55,573 nucleotides of DNA from the NCBI GenBank assembly GCA_028820935.1, contig JAPPHZ010000047.1, positions 1 through 55,573 of the forward strand. Reading direction: 5' to 3'. The position numbers and the translations under genes were made by a program. Source of the DNA: a bacterium (lineage in GTDB: Bacteria; Actinomycetota; Acidimicrobiia; Spongiisociales; Spongiisociaceae). Under the pieces are notes generated by a model. It was given only the letters and a program-made list of their open reading frames with translations, made no database searches and was not told the origin of the DNA. Of the stretch, positions 9,400 through 19,225 are shown piece after piece (position 1 is the first letter of the stretch; every line of letters starts with the position of its first letter).

Positions 9400-12300
9400 A
9401 TGTTCACCACAGGGACGGATCGGCTTCCGGGTCGAGGGATGCAGGGGCCGCTGACTGATGCTGGCGAATGCGCTCGGAATGTTCGAGCGGCCCGTCGGGA
9501 ACTGGTGCGCACCGAAGCCGCTAGGGATGTCGCATACGAGACGGCGATGTCCCTGGGGGACTTGGACGACGCGCCCAGGGAATTGTTGGAAGTGATCTGG
9601 TCCGCCGAGGACGACCATGCCGCCGCCGAGTTCCGGTATTTGGAAGCGAAACGAGCCTTCACCGAGATGGCGGCCGTCGTGGGGCCGGGCCTGTGCGATT
9701 CGGTCTGGCGGCAGGGCTGTGATTGTCTCCCCAATGGACCGGGCGGTACTCTGCCAGCGGCCAGTGTGGGCTGCAACCCTCTGGGTGAACTGTCGCCAAC
9801 GGCGCATGTCGCTCCGACCGCTGGGAATGTGGGAGGTATGGCGACGGCCCAGACGGTGGACACACATCGTGGTGAATTGGGAGGAACGGAAGGGAGGCCA
9901 GGTTTGGTTGGTGTGAATGGTTTGAAGATTGATCGGCGGTACACCACTGCCGGTGAGGATCCGTACAGTGGGGTGACGTGGCAGCGGCGGGACGCTCGCA
10001 TCACCAACCCGGACGGTTCGGTGGTGTTCGAGATGGAAGGCGCGGAGGTGCCTGCCGGTTGGTCGAGGGTGGCATCGGACATCATCGTCTCCAAATACTT
10101 CCGGAAGGCGGGTGTTCCGACCGACGGCGACCATCTGGATTCGGAACGGTCTGCCCGGCAGGTGTTTGACCGGCTCGCCGGAACGTGGCGACGGTGGGGT
10201 GAAAGACTTGGATACTTCGCCTCTGCTGGGGACGCGGCGGCGTTCGAGGACGAGATGCGGTACCAGCTGTGCAGGCAGATGGGCGCACCGAACTCGCCAC
10301 AGTGGTTTAACACCGGATTGAACTGGGCCTACGGACTGACCGGCCCGCCGCAGGGATTCTGGTTTGTCGATCCCGAGACCGGAGAGATGGCCCCTTCCCC
10401 GGATTCCTACTCCCACCCGGCGCCTCACGCCTGTTTCATCCTCAAGGTCGAGGACGATCTGGTCAATCCGGGAGGGATCATGGATCTGTGGCTGCGGGAG
10501 TCCCGCGTTTTCAAGTTCGGTGCCGGTGCCGGCTCCAATTTCTCCGCTATCCGAGCCGAAGGCGAGCGCCTGTCCGGCGGCGGCACGTCCTCGGGGGTCA
10601 TGTCGTTCCTGAGGGTCGGGGACCGGGCGGCTGGAGCTATCAAATCGGGCGGCACCACCCGCCGCGCGGCCAAGATGGTCATTCTTGACATCGACCATCC
10701 CGACATTGAGGCCTTCATCAACTGGAAGAAAGAGGAGGAGGAAAAGGCCAGGATCCTCATCGAACAAGGCGGGTTCCCTGCCGACTTCAACGGAGAGGCG
10801 TACGCCACTGTGTCGGGGCAGAACTCCAACAACTCGGTGCGGGTCACCGACCGATTCCTGCGAGCCGTGGAGTCCGACGGTGAGTGGCGGCTAACCGAGC
10901 GCACCACCGGCAGGGTGGTGAGGACCGTCCGGGCCGGGCACCTGTGGAACAGCATCGCCGCCGCCGCGTGGGCTTGCGCTGATCCCGGGGTCCAGTTCGA
11001 CACCACCATCAACGACTGGCACACCTGCCCTGAGGGTGGCCCCATTCGGGGTTCCAATCCCTGTTCGGAATACATGTTTTTGGACAACACGGCCTGCAAC
11101 CTGGCGTCTTTGAACCTGGTGGCGTTCTACGACGAAAAGACTCGGTCCTTCGACGTGGACGGGTTTCTGCACACCATTCGCCTGTGGACGATCATGTTGG
11201 AGATCTCCGTGGCCATGGCCCACTTTCCTTCCCGGGAGGTGGCCCGGGGTTCCTACGACTACCGCACCCTCGGCCTGGGTTACACCAACCTCGGGTCTCT
11301 GTTGATGCGCCAGGGCATCCCGTACGACTCCCCCCAGGGAAGGGCAGTCGCCGGCGCGGTGACCGCGGTTCTGACCGGCCACGCCTACGCCACCTCTGCG
11401 GAAATCGCCCAAGCAGTGGGCCCGTTTCCCAGGTTCGACGAGAACCGGGAGGCGATGCTGCGGGTGATCCGGAACCATCGCCGCGCCGCTTACGACGCTC
11501 CCCCAGGGGAGTACGAGGGGCTGTCCCGGACGGTGATGGGCGTGAGCAGACGGTATTGCCCCCCTGACCTGGCCCAGGCCGCCCGCGATGTTTGGGACCG
11601 GGCTTTGGCCCTGGGGGAGGTGCATGGGTTCCGCAACGCCCAAGTAAGTGTTCTCGCGCCGGGCGGGACCGTCGGATTGGTGATGGACTGTGACACCACC
11701 GGGGTCGAACCGGACTTTGCGCTGGTCAAGTTCAAGAAACTGGCCGGCGGTGGTTACTTCAGGATCGTCAACAATGCGGTGGAACCCGGGTTGCGGGCTC
11801 TCGGGTACGACGACGAGCAGCGGCGAGCGATCCTCGAGTACATGGTCGGAACGGGATCTCTCGAAGGGGCTCCGCATGTCAACCGTTGCAGCCTGAGATC
11901 GCACGGGTTTTCTGACACCGACCTGGACAGAATGGAGGGGGACATGGGTGATGGGTTCGACCTCCGGTCGGCGTTCGACGTCTTGGCTGTCGGCGATGTC
12001 ACCTTGCGCCGCCTCGGCGTCCCACCCGACTTGGCCGAGCAGCCCGACTTTGATCTGCTGCGGTGGCTCGGGTACACACCGGAGCAGATCCGAGCGGCCA
12101 ACGACCATGTGTTCGGCCGGCACGCCATCGAGGGCGCACCGCATCTGCAGAGAGAGCATCTGGGGGTGTTCGACACCGCCAACCGCAACGGCCGGCATGG
12201 GCAACGGTTCATTCACTACGAAGGGCACATCAGGATGATGGCCGCCGCTCAGGCGTTCATCTCAGGTGCCATTTCCAAGACCATCAACATGCCCAACGAG

Positions 12301-13176
12301 GTCAGCCCCTTGGATATCCGGGACGCCTACTCACTCTCGTGGAATCTGGGATTGAAGGCAATTGCCCTCTACCGGGACGGCAGCAAGGCCTCCCAGCCTC
12401 TCTCATCGACAACCACCACCCCTGGCGAGGAAGACGCCGAACTTGCCGACGCACTGGCGGTCGAACAGCGGTTGGCGTTCGGGCCCCTCCCCGAGGGGAT
12501 CTCCCCCACCCAGGCGTGCCGCCAGGGTTTAAACCCTCCCCGCTTCGTGCTGTCGGCCAGCCGACGGGGTTGGACCCACGAGGCCCGGGTAGGCGGTCAC
12601 AAACTGTTCCTTCGCACCGGCGAGTACTCGGACGGCACCCCCGGGGAGCTGTTCATCGACCTCGCTAAGGAGGGCACCACCCTGCGAGGGGTCCTGTCCT
12701 GTTTCGCTATCGCAGTCTCCAAGGGCCTTCAATACGGCGTACCCCTGGGGGAGTTCGTGGACACGTTCCTGTTCCAAACCTTCGAACCGCGGGGCTTGGT
12801 GCAGGGCCATCCCAGCATCAAGACGGCCTCGTCGATGGTTGACTACATCTTCCGGTCTTTAGGCATCGAATACCTGGGCAGGGAAGAACTCGGCCAGGTG
12901 CGTTCCACTTCTCAGCTCGAACTGGCGGCGCCGCCTGACCCCGCCGTGGCAGAAGCAGGCACACAACTCCGCCTGGAAGCGACCCCAGACGGGGCGGCCA
13001 TAGCGGCGGTGCAGACCCGTCATGCTGGCCAGAACGGCTCCGCTTCCGCTTCTCAAATGTTCCTCGGGGACATGATGGGCGACGCTCCCATGTGCGACGA
13101 ATGCGGCCACCTGACGGTCCGCAACGGCAGCTGCTACTGCTGCCTGAACTGTGGAACGTCGCTGGGCTGCAGCTGA
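9400..13176 (+). CDS. nrdJ: Adenosylcobalamin-dependent (class II) ribonucleotide reductase
   Basis: Reduces ribonucleotides to deoxyribonucleotides using coenzyme B12. The active-site triad is in SNPCSEY (N553, C555, E557) and the redox cysteines are C345 (HACFIL) and C566 (TACNLA). The C-terminal zinc ribbon typical of NrdJ is present (CDECG...CCLNCG...GCS). The start at ATG 9400 is set by GAGAGGAG seven bases upstream; in-frame GTG 9301 lies within the operator. The first 170 or so residues are an extra, partly helical region (about 10-90) unrelated to the usual NrdJ start, which resembles GLKIDRRYTTAGEDPYSG onward. An internal ATG at 9838 could start a normal-length protein. It shares its operator with the transfer genes, so it likely supplies dNTPs during conjugation. 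Confidence 0.93.
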   Translation: MFTTGTDRLPGRGMQGPLTDAGECARNVRAARRELVRTEAARDVAYETAMSLGDLDDAPRELLEVIWSAEDDHAAAEFRYLEAKRAFTEMAAVVGPGLCDSVWRQGCDCLPNGPGGTLPAASVGCNPLGELSPTAHVAPTAGNVGGMATAQTVDTHRGELGGTEGRPGLVGVNGLKIDRRYTTAGEDPYSGVTWQRRDARITNPDGSVVFEMEGAEVPAGWSRVASDIIVSKYFRKAGVPTDGDHLDSERSARQVFDRLAGTWRRWGERLGYFASAGDAAAFEDEMRYQLCRQMGAPNSPQWFNTGLNWAYGLTGPPQGFWFVDPETGEMAPSPDSYSHPAPHACFILKVEDDLVNPGGIMDLWLRESRVFKFGAGAGSNFSAIRAEGERLSGGGTSSGVMSFLRVGDRAAGAIKSGGTTRRAAKMVILDIDHPDIEAFINWKKEEEEKARILIEQGGFPADFNGEAYATVSGQNSNNSVRVTDRFLRAVESDGEWRLTERTTGRVVRTVRAGHLWNSIAAAAWACADPGVQFDTTINDWHTCPEGGPIRGSNPCSEYMFLDNTACNLASLNLVAFYDEKTRSFDVDGFLHTIRLWTIMLEISVAMAHFPSREVARGSYDYRTLGLGYTNLGSLLMRQGIPYDSPQGRAVAGAVTAVLTGHAYATSAEIAQAVGPFPRFDENREAMLRVIRNHRRAAYDAPPGEYEGLSRTVMGVSRRYCPPDLAQAARDVWDRALALGEVHGFRNAQVSVLAPGGTVGLVMDCDTTGVEPDFALVKFKKLAGGGYFRIVNNAVEPGLRALGYDDEQRRAILEYMVGTGSLEGAPHVNRCSLRSHGFSDTDLDRMEGDMGDGFDLRSAFDVLAVGDVTLRRLGVPPDLAEQPDFDLLRWLGYTPEQIRAANDHVFGRHAIEGAPHLQREHLGVFDTANRNGRHGQRFIHYEGHIRMMAAAQAFISGAISKTINMPNEVSPLDIRDAYSLSWNLGLKAIALYRDGSKASQPLSSTTTTPGEEDAELADALAVEQRLAFGPLPEGISPTQACRQGLNPPRFVLSASRRGWTHEARVGGHKLFLRTGEYSDGTPGELFIDLAKEGTTLRGVLSCFAIAVSKGLQYGVPLGEFVDTFLFQTFEPRGLVQGHPSIKTASSMVDYIFRSLGIEYLGREELGQVRSTSQLELAAPPDPAVAEAGTQLRLEATPDGAAIAAVQTRHAGQNGSASASQMFLGDMMGDAPMCDECGHLTVRNGSCYCCLNCGTSLGCS

Positions 13177-13204
13177 CCCCGCTATTAGAGAGGAGCAACC
13201 GGCC

Positions 13205-13351
13205 ATGACGTTCATCGGGAACATCGTTCACGACCCTCCCTACGCCACTTGGCTACGGAACGCCGAGCGGCAACTGGCCGACGCCGACCGCCAACCCGAA
13301 GAAGCAATGGGAATCCGCGTCTCGACACCCACCGTCGGGCTCAACCGCTAA
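13205..13351 (+). CDS. Small hypothetical protein (48 aa)
   Basis: ATG 13205 is preceded by GAGAGGAG, the same ribosome-binding sequence as the reductase gene, and lies 28 bp after it, so the two are probably cotranscribed. The product is polar with no membrane segment (starts MTFIGNIVHDPPYATWL; Arg/Asp/Gln-rich middle). I do not recognise it. Confidence 0.55.
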   Translation: MTFIGNIVHDPPYATWLRNAERQLADADRQPEEAMGIRVSTPTVGLNR

Positions 13352-13466
13352 AAGGGCCGCCACCGAAAATGTTTCACACCCTACAGAAAGCATGGCTGTA
13401 CCATGAATAGTGGCTCCGGTCGCTGGTTTTACGAACAACTGTTGTTGTTCGGTTTGGAGGAGGAAG

Positions 13467-14111
13467 ATGGTGAACATCGCGTTGCCCCCGTCGCAGGAGA
13501 TAGCCCGCTGTCGGGTACCGGAGACGATCGGGATCCAGGCGCGGATAGGCCAGATGGGCACCGCGGCGTGGACGTGGATGGCCATGTGGTGTCCACGCCA
13601 CTTGGCAACAATCAGCGACCAGGAAGCACATTTCAAGACCCTGGACCGCAAACTGGAGCGGATCCTGACCGAATCGGAGATCCGGATAGGACAGCAACTG
13701 GGAGTGACCGATCTGGACGACCCGGACCAGATGGCAGAACCCCAGGAGGTAGCGATGGCGAACTTGCGAGCCGACTGGGTGGAGGTGTGCAGGGAGGAAC
13801 CGACTCCGGTGTGGGATCCGGAGTGGACGGAGTTCAAGGTGGCTTACGGGGAGAGCCTGTGGGGCCGCTACCAGGGCCTCCCGATCGACATGCTGGCGAG
13901 AGAGATAATCGAGCACATGGGCCCGGTGAAGCTGTGGTGGACGGCGGCGAAACGCCAGCGGCAACGGGAACTGCAGCAGATTCTGGACAGGGAGATGTCA
14001 CCGCTGGGACGGCATCTCACGTTCGACCTGGCGGCGCGGATGGCCAGGAGGCTCGATCCGCCGCCGGCGGAGATGGGCGAGTTGGTGAACTACCCGAGCC
14101 CACCCTACTAG
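13467..14111 (+). CDS. Hypothetical protein (214 aa) overlapping the methylase-helicase frame
   Basis: Starts at ATG 13467 behind a strong GGAGGAGGAAG. Composition is normal (Trp-rich helical stretches such as WTAAKRQRQRELQQILDRE), unlike the Gly/Asp/Arg/Pro-rich translation of the overlapping frame, so this is the real coding frame here. It is predicted soluble and mostly helical. I do not recognise a family. It ends at TAG 14109-14111, about 20 bp before conserved methylase sequence begins in the -1 frame. It may be a separate, translationally coupled gene, or the N-terminal domain of the methylase-helicase split by a frameshift. Confidence 0.65.
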   Translation: MVNIALPPSQEIARCRVPETIGIQARIGQMGTAAWTWMAMWCPRHLATISDQEAHFKTLDRKLERILTESEIRIGQQLGVTDLDDPDQMAEPQEVAMANLRADWVEVCREEPTPVWDPEWTEFKVAYGESLWGRYQGLPIDMLAREIIEHMGPVKLWWTAAKRQRQRELQQILDREMSPLGRHLTFDLAARMARRLDPPPAEMGELVNYPSPPY

Positions 14112-17100
14112 CCGACCCGAGCCTCGACTTGTTCCGACCACCGTCGGGACAGATCGGCCGGATCGATGCCAACCTGGCGGCGTTGCGTCTGATCCGCAGG
14201 CGGAAGAAAATCGCCACCGTCGAGGACCAACGTATCCTCGCTAGGTGGTCGGGATGGGGAGCGGTACCCGCCGTTTTCGACCCTCACCACAAGCTCGGCC
14301 GACGGTACGGCGCCGCCATAGCCGACGTGCTGTCACCGGAGGAGTTGCGTTGGGCGGAGGCCAGCACCCTCAACGCCCACTACACCTCGCCGGAGGTCGC
14401 TGAAATGATGTGGGACCTGCTCCGACGGTGGGGCATCACCGAAGGCAGCGTGTTGGAACCCGGTTGCGGTGTCGGGGTGTTCATGGCCGGTGCCCCCCGG
14501 GGTGTCAACGTTGTGGGAGTGGAGATGGACCCGTCCACCGCGGCGATCTGTGCCGGGTTGCATCCCCGACACCAGGTAATCAACGAACGCCTGGAGGAGT
14601 TCCGCGGGGAGGGGTTCGTTGCTGCGATAGGGAACGTGCCGTTCTCGGAGGTGCATCCGTTCGATCCCGAACACAATCCCAACCGGCAGTTGTCGCTGCA
14701 CAACTACGCCCTCTACCGGGCCTTATTGAGCCTGAAACCGAGAGGGGTGCTGCTGTCTATCACCTCCAGGCATACCCTGGACTCGCAAGCAGACCACCAG
14801 CGCCGCCAGCTCGCCAAGTGGGGCCACTTCCTCGGGGCGGTGCGCCTGCCCAACACCGCGTTCACCGAGCAGGCCGGAACGGCAGTCACCGCTGACATCG
14901 TGGCGTTCCAACGGCGGGAAACACCCCTATCCGACGAAGAAGCAGCTGAGCTCGAGGAGGCCTGGTTGGAATCGGTGCCCCAGGTGTGCGCTGACGGGGA
15001 CTTCCACATGAACGGGTGGTTCGTGGAGAACCCCGACCTAGTGTGCGGCACGGTGCGCCTCGGGGGAATGTGGGGCGCCCGGGACGTCCGAGTGGTGCTA
15101 GACGAGACTTCGTCCCTGGTGGAAGTGGTCGGCACCGCCATCGGAGAGGCGGGAACCGCCAACCTGCCGTTGGGCGTTCCCCCCGCGGACGCAACGGAAG
15201 CCCCTGGGGAGGATCCGGTGTTGGATTGGTCACCGCCTCCCTGGTACCGGGAGGGCTCGGTTTTCGCCCCCGGACGCGGGTTTGTTCGGATCACTCGCAA
15301 CAAACCAGTCACGTTCCACCCCAGAATTCCTGGGAACCAAAACCCGCAACTGGTGAAAACCCGTCTGCGGGCGTTGTGTCACCTCCGCGACGCGGCCCGC
15401 ACGCTGCTGGCGGCCGAGCAGGCCGGGTACGGAGACGATCATCTGGACCGCCTCCGGTCCCGGTTGGATGCTGCCTACCGGTCGGCCCGTCGAGCGTATG
15501 GGGGAAAACCCCTCACCCGCCTAACCCCCAACGGCAACCGCCGCCGGGCCCACCTCGGAGAATTCCGCACCGACCCCGACTGCGGGCTGGTGCTCGGCCT
15601 CGAAGACATATCCCGCTCGGGAAAAGTGACCCGAGCGCCCATCTTTACCCGACGGACCGTCCATCCCGATGTTGCGCCGCAAATGGTCAACACGGTCGAA
15701 GACGCGGTGAAGGCTTCTGTGGGTCGCACCGGCCGCATAGACCTCAACCTGATGAAACAGATCACCGAGTTCGACTGGGACGAGACCGACCTGGCGGGGC
15801 TGGCGTTCTACGACCCCCAGGGTGGAGAGTGGGTGCCGTCGGTCCGGTATCTGTCCGGGAACGTCCGAGCGAAACTGAACACCGTCGAACAGGCCAACGA
15901 TCCCCGCCTGGAACCCAACCGGGAAGCCCTTCTGGCCGTCCTGCCCAAGCCGTTGGAGTCGGGAGACATTCATGCCGGGTGCGGAACCCCGCTGCTGAAA
16001 CCCGACGAAGTGCAAGAGTTCATCGAAGCCACCCTTCCCGACAGCCGAGGCAACATAGCCGTTGTGTACACCGACGCGGCCGGGTGGACGATAACGGGGG
16101 ATTTGTACCACGGCGCCAAGGAGAGACAGGACTGGGGCACAGCCCGCCGCACGCCCCTTGAGATCGTCGCCGCGGCGTGGGCCGGTCGCAAGATAGAGGT
16201 GAAAGACACCGTCTACGACGATGACGGGAACCGCCGCCAAGTCCTCAACGAGGTGGAAACCGCCGCCGCTTCGGAGAAGACCGAAAAGTGGAACAACCGC
16301 CTGGCGGAGTGGATGTGGGACGAAGACCCGACGCGGTGTCATCAGCTGGTGGAGCGGTACAACGACATGTTCAACGCCTGGGTGCCGCCTCGATATCCCG
16401 CCGACTGGATCGGACGGCCTCCCGGCCTGGCGACCGGGATCGAACCCTATGAACATCAGGCCGTGGCCGCGGCGCACATCGTCGACGTTGGTGACTTCCT
16501 TCTCGGCCATTCCGTCGGCGCGGGGAAGACCATGACCATGGCCATCGCCGCCCAGGAATCGAAACGGCTCGGTCTCATCCGCAAAGCAGCATTCGTAGTA
16601 CCCAACCACCTCGTGACTGACTTTGCCGTGGAGTACCAGAGGGTGTTCCCGAACGCTCGCCTGTTGATGCCCGACGAAGGGCGAACCCCCGGACCCGAGG
16701 AGAGGGAAGAGTTCGTAGCCCGCTGCGCCTGGGGCGACTGGGACGGGATCATCTTATCCCACAGCCTGTTCACCATGCTGAAGCTGCGGCCCGAAACCAG
16801 AGCCCAATACCTCCATGAGGAGCTGTTGGACTGGCGGGGAGCGTTGCAGTCGTATCGTGCGCAAACAGACGAACATGGGGGCAGGGACCGCCTCACAGTC
16901 AGGCGCATGCAGAAGGCCATCGAGCAGCGGGAAGCGCAACTGCAGGAACTCATCGAGACCCAGTACGTCAACCGCGAACCCGCCTATTGGGAAGACCTCG
17001 GCGTCGACTACCTGTTCGTGGACGAAGCGCACGAATTCAAGAACCTCAGCATCCCCAGCATGAACCGCGATCTCGCCTTCCGCGGAAGCGGCAAAGCCAC

Positions 17101-18988
17101 CGGATTGGACATGAAGCTTCGGTGGATGCGCTCCCACTACGACCGGTCCCACGGGGTCGTCACCGTGGCCACCGGCACCCCCATCGCCAACAAGCTCATC
17201 GAACTGGCGGTGATGCAACGGTATGTGATGCCGGACATGCTGGCCCAATCAGGCCTGTTCCGCTTCGACGACTGGGTGGCGCAGTTCGGACAGCGCAAGG
17301 GCGCCAGCGAACTCACCGCCGCCGGCCGCGGGTATAAGTGGCGGGAGCGGATCGCTCGCTACACCAACATGCCGGAGCTGTTCACCATGCTGGCGGTGCG
17401 GGCCGACATCCGCTCGGCGGAACAACTCGGGTTGGACCGTCCCTCCCTGGTGGGTGCCGAACCCAACATACACACAGCGCCGCCCACACCACATTTGAAC
17501 AGTTTCATGGACTCTTTGGACGACCGCCAACAGAACCTGGAACAGCCCGACAACATGCTGGCCGTCTGCACAGACGCTCAGAAGGCCTCCCTCCACCTCG
17601 GCCTGGTCGGTTTGCCCCAAGACAATCCGTCCAAGGTGCTCCAGTGCGCCGAGGAGGTGGCCGGCCTCTACCACAGATACGCCGATGTCGAATACCGCTC
17701 AGAGGATCCCAACGCCCAACCGGGCGCTCTGCAGGTGGTGTTCTGCGACAAAGGAGTACCCGATGGTGCTTCCACCGTCCCCATCTACGACATCCTGGCA
17801 TCCCACATGACCAAAGCGGGCGTCCCCCGGGAGAAGATACGGTTCATCCACGACTACAAGACCCCCGCCGCCAAGAGCGCCCTGAACAAACGATGCCGCA
17901 ACGGAGAGGTGGCGGTACTGATCGGTTCCACCGCCAAGATGGGCACCGGGATGAACATCCAAGACCGAATGATCGCCCTCCACCACTTGGACTACCCGTG
18001 GAGACCCGCCGACATCGAACAGCGGGAAGGAAGGATCCTCCGACCCAAGAACCAGAACCCACAGGTCTTCATCAACTACTACCTCACCGAAGGGTCCGCC
18101 GACGCGTTCTCGTTGCAGACCATCCAACGCAAACAGGTGCTGATCGACCAGTTCCGCTCCGGTAACTGCGACCGCATTATCGAGGACATCGACACCGGAT
18201 CCGACGCAGCCGTGTTCGGAGCCATCAAGGCCCTGGCCACCGGCGACCCACGCTCGGTCCGCCTCAACGAACTCAACACCGAGATCACCCAACTCACCAC
18301 CCGCCACCAGGCCAGAGTCGTCCAACAACAACGCCTCCGACGGCACATTCAAAACTGGGAACGTGCCATCCCCAAAACCGAACAGCGCATCCGGATGCTG
18401 ACCGAACTGGCCGAAGACCCCGGCGACCTGGAACACATCACCCTCCCCGAATGGCAAAACACACCCGACGAAGCCGACTACTGGAAGACCATGGCCCGCC
18501 ACGGCCCCAACCATTGGCTGTGGAGAGGCATGGCCGTGACCGAACACCGGATGTGGTCCCGCAACCGCCGCCGCCTCGGTCGCCTCGGGAACATCGACAT
18601 TCACCTGGCCCGCCGCCCCTACAACCGGCGAAGCGCCATGTTCGCCATAGAACTCGGCGACCCCAACACCGGGCTGGGGTTTGTCATCTCCCGCAAAGAC
18701 TGGTCACGGCACTTCCACAACCCTCACACCAAGAAACCCGTCCAGATGGACAAACGCATCGGCCATGCCCTCGGACGCATCCCCGACCTCATCGCAGCAG
18801 CCCAGAAGAAGCTGGAGGAGATCAACTCCGAACTGCCCAAGCTCAGGGATGCGATCAGCCCGGTCGACCGTACTGACCTCGACCTTCTCGAAGCCGAAAG
18901 AGCCGCCCTGGAAGAAGACATCACCAACAACCCCATAGAGCGGATACTCCCCCAGGAGGACCTTCCAGACCGGCACATTTCGCTGTAA
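13934..18988 (+). CDS. DarB-like N6-adenine methylase - SNF2 helicase fusion (COG4646 type)
   Basis: Very large two-domain protein. The methylase half has SAM motif I LEPGCGVGVFM (near 14452) and a motif IV variant GNVPF (near 14632; NPPY/F in most enzymes). The helicase half has Walker A GHSVGAGKT (near 16503), DEAH in FVDEAHEFKN (near 17020), a KMGTGMN motif (near 17940) and QREGRILRP (near 18018), and ends in a coiled-coil-rich tail. Similar proteins occur in conjugative elements and phages; P1 DarB protects entering DNA from type I restriction. The frame is open from 13403, but its first 170 or so codons are a shadow of the 214-residue gene. Candidate starts are GTG 13934 or 13937; TTG 14129 is also possible. 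Start uncertain, function fairly sure. Confidence 0.82.
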   Translation: MVDGGETPAATGTAADSGQGDVTAGTASHVRPGGADGQEARSAAGGDGRVGELPEPTLLADPSLDLFRPPSGQIGRIDANLAALRLIRRRKKIATVEDQRILARWSGWGAVPAVFDPHHKLGRRYGAAIADVLSPEELRWAEASTLNAHYTSPEVAEMMWDLLRRWGITEGSVLEPGCGVGVFMAGAPRGVNVVGVEMDPSTAAICAGLHPRHQVINERLEEFRGEGFVAAIGNVPFSEVHPFDPEHNPNRQLSLHNYALYRALLSLKPRGVLLSITSRHTLDSQADHQRRQLAKWGHFLGAVRLPNTAFTEQAGTAVTADIVAFQRRETPLSDEEAAELEEAWLESVPQVCADGDFHMNGWFVENPDLVCGTVRLGGMWGARDVRVVLDETSSLVEVVGTAIGEAGTANLPLGVPPADATEAPGEDPVLDWSPPPWYREGSVFAPGRGFVRITRNKPVTFHPRIPGNQNPQLVKTRLRALCHLRDAARTLLAAEQAGYGDDHLDRLRSRLDAAYRSARRAYGGKPLTRLTPNGNRRRAHLGEFRTDPDCGLVLGLEDISRSGKVTRAPIFTRRTVHPDVAPQMVNTVEDAVKASVGRTGRIDLNLMKQITEFDWDETDLAGLAFYDPQGGEWVPSVRYLSGNVRAKLNTVEQANDPRLEPNREALLAVLPKPLESGDIHAGCGTPLLKPDEVQEFIEATLPDSRGNIAVVYTDAAGWTITGDLYHGAKERQDWGTARRTPLEIVAAAWAGRKIEVKDTVYDDDGNRRQVLNEVETAAASEKTEKWNNRLAEWMWDEDPTRCHQLVERYNDMFNAWVPPRYPADWIGRPPGLATGIEPYEHQAVAAAHIVDVGDFLLGHSVGAGKTMTMAIAAQESKRLGLIRKAAFVVPNHLVTDFAVEYQRVFPNARLLMPDEGRTPGPEEREEFVARCAWGDWDGIILSHSLFTMLKLRPETRAQYLHEELLDWRGALQSYRAQTDEHGGRDRLTVRRMQKAIEQREAQLQELIETQYVNREPAYWEDLGVDYLFVDEAHEFKNLSIPSMNRDLAFRGSGKATGLDMKLRWMRSHYDRSHGVVTVATGTPIANKLIELAVMQRYVMPDMLAQSGLFRFDDWVAQFGQRKGASELTAAGRGYKWRERIARYTNMPELFTMLAVRADIRSAEQLGLDRPSLVGAEPNIHTAPPTPHLNSFMDSLDDRQQNLEQPDNMLAVCTDAQKASLHLGLVGLPQDNPSKVLQCAEEVAGLYHRYADVEYRSEDPNAQPGALQVVFCDKGVPDGASTVPIYDILASHMTKAGVPREKIRFIHDYKTPAAKSALNKRCRNGEVAVLIGSTAKMGTGMNIQDRMIALHHLDYPWRPADIEQREGRILRPKNQNPQVFINYYLTEGSADAFSLQTIQRKQVLIDQFRSGNCDRIIEDIDTGSDAAVFGAIKALATGDPRSVRLNELNTEITQLTTRHQARVVQQQRLRRHIQNWERAIPKTEQRIRMLTELAEDPGDLEHITLPEWQNTPDEADYWKTMARHGPNHWLWRGMAVTEHRMWSRNRRRLGRLGNIDIHLARRPYNRRSAMFAIELGDPNTGLGFVISRKDWSRHFHNPHTKKPVQMDKRIGHALGRIPDLIAAAQKKLEEINSELPKLRDAISPVDRTDLDLLEAERAALEEDITNNPIERILPQEDLPDRHISL

Positions 18989-19030
18989 ACCCCCCACCCC
19001 GGGAGTCCGAATAGGAGGAACCTCCAGAAC

Positions 19031-19210
19031 ATGGCAACCAAAGACAAAACCCCATCCCCGGGCAAGGAAACCCCCACCCACACGCCCGTGGACTTGTCCC
19101 CACTCGAACTGGAAAGCGACGACCAAGGGCGGATCGCCCGACATCCCGCCGGGTTCGTAATCGCGGTCGCACCCGAATACGAAGAAGCCGACCCACGCTC
19201 CGACTCCTAG
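19031..19210 (+). CDS. Small acidic hypothetical protein (59 aa)
   Basis: ATG 19031 follows AGGAGG at 19013-19018 with a long 12-nt spacer that contains CCTCC, able to pair with the AGGAGG; this could mask the site. The protein has a Pro/Thr-rich first third and a short conserved-looking segment (GRIARHPAGFVIAVAPEYEE). No membrane segment, no recognised family. It lies between the methylase-helicase and ardC genes in the same orientation, probably in one operon. Confidence 0.6.
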   Translation: MATKDKTPSPGKETPTHTPVDLSPLELESDDQGRIARHPAGFVIAVAPEYEEADPRSDS

Positions 19211-19225
19211 ACGAGGAGGACAAAT

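Noticed and set aside
9201-10767. Minus-strand frames opposite the reductase gene
   Set aside because: They mirror the NrdJ coding sequence and show no family pattern or ribosome site.
13403-13933. N-terminal extension of the methylase-helicase
   Set aside because: Its translation is Gly/Asp/Arg/Pro-rich with no pattern, as expected from the wrong frame of the 214-aa gene, which has a strong ribosome site.
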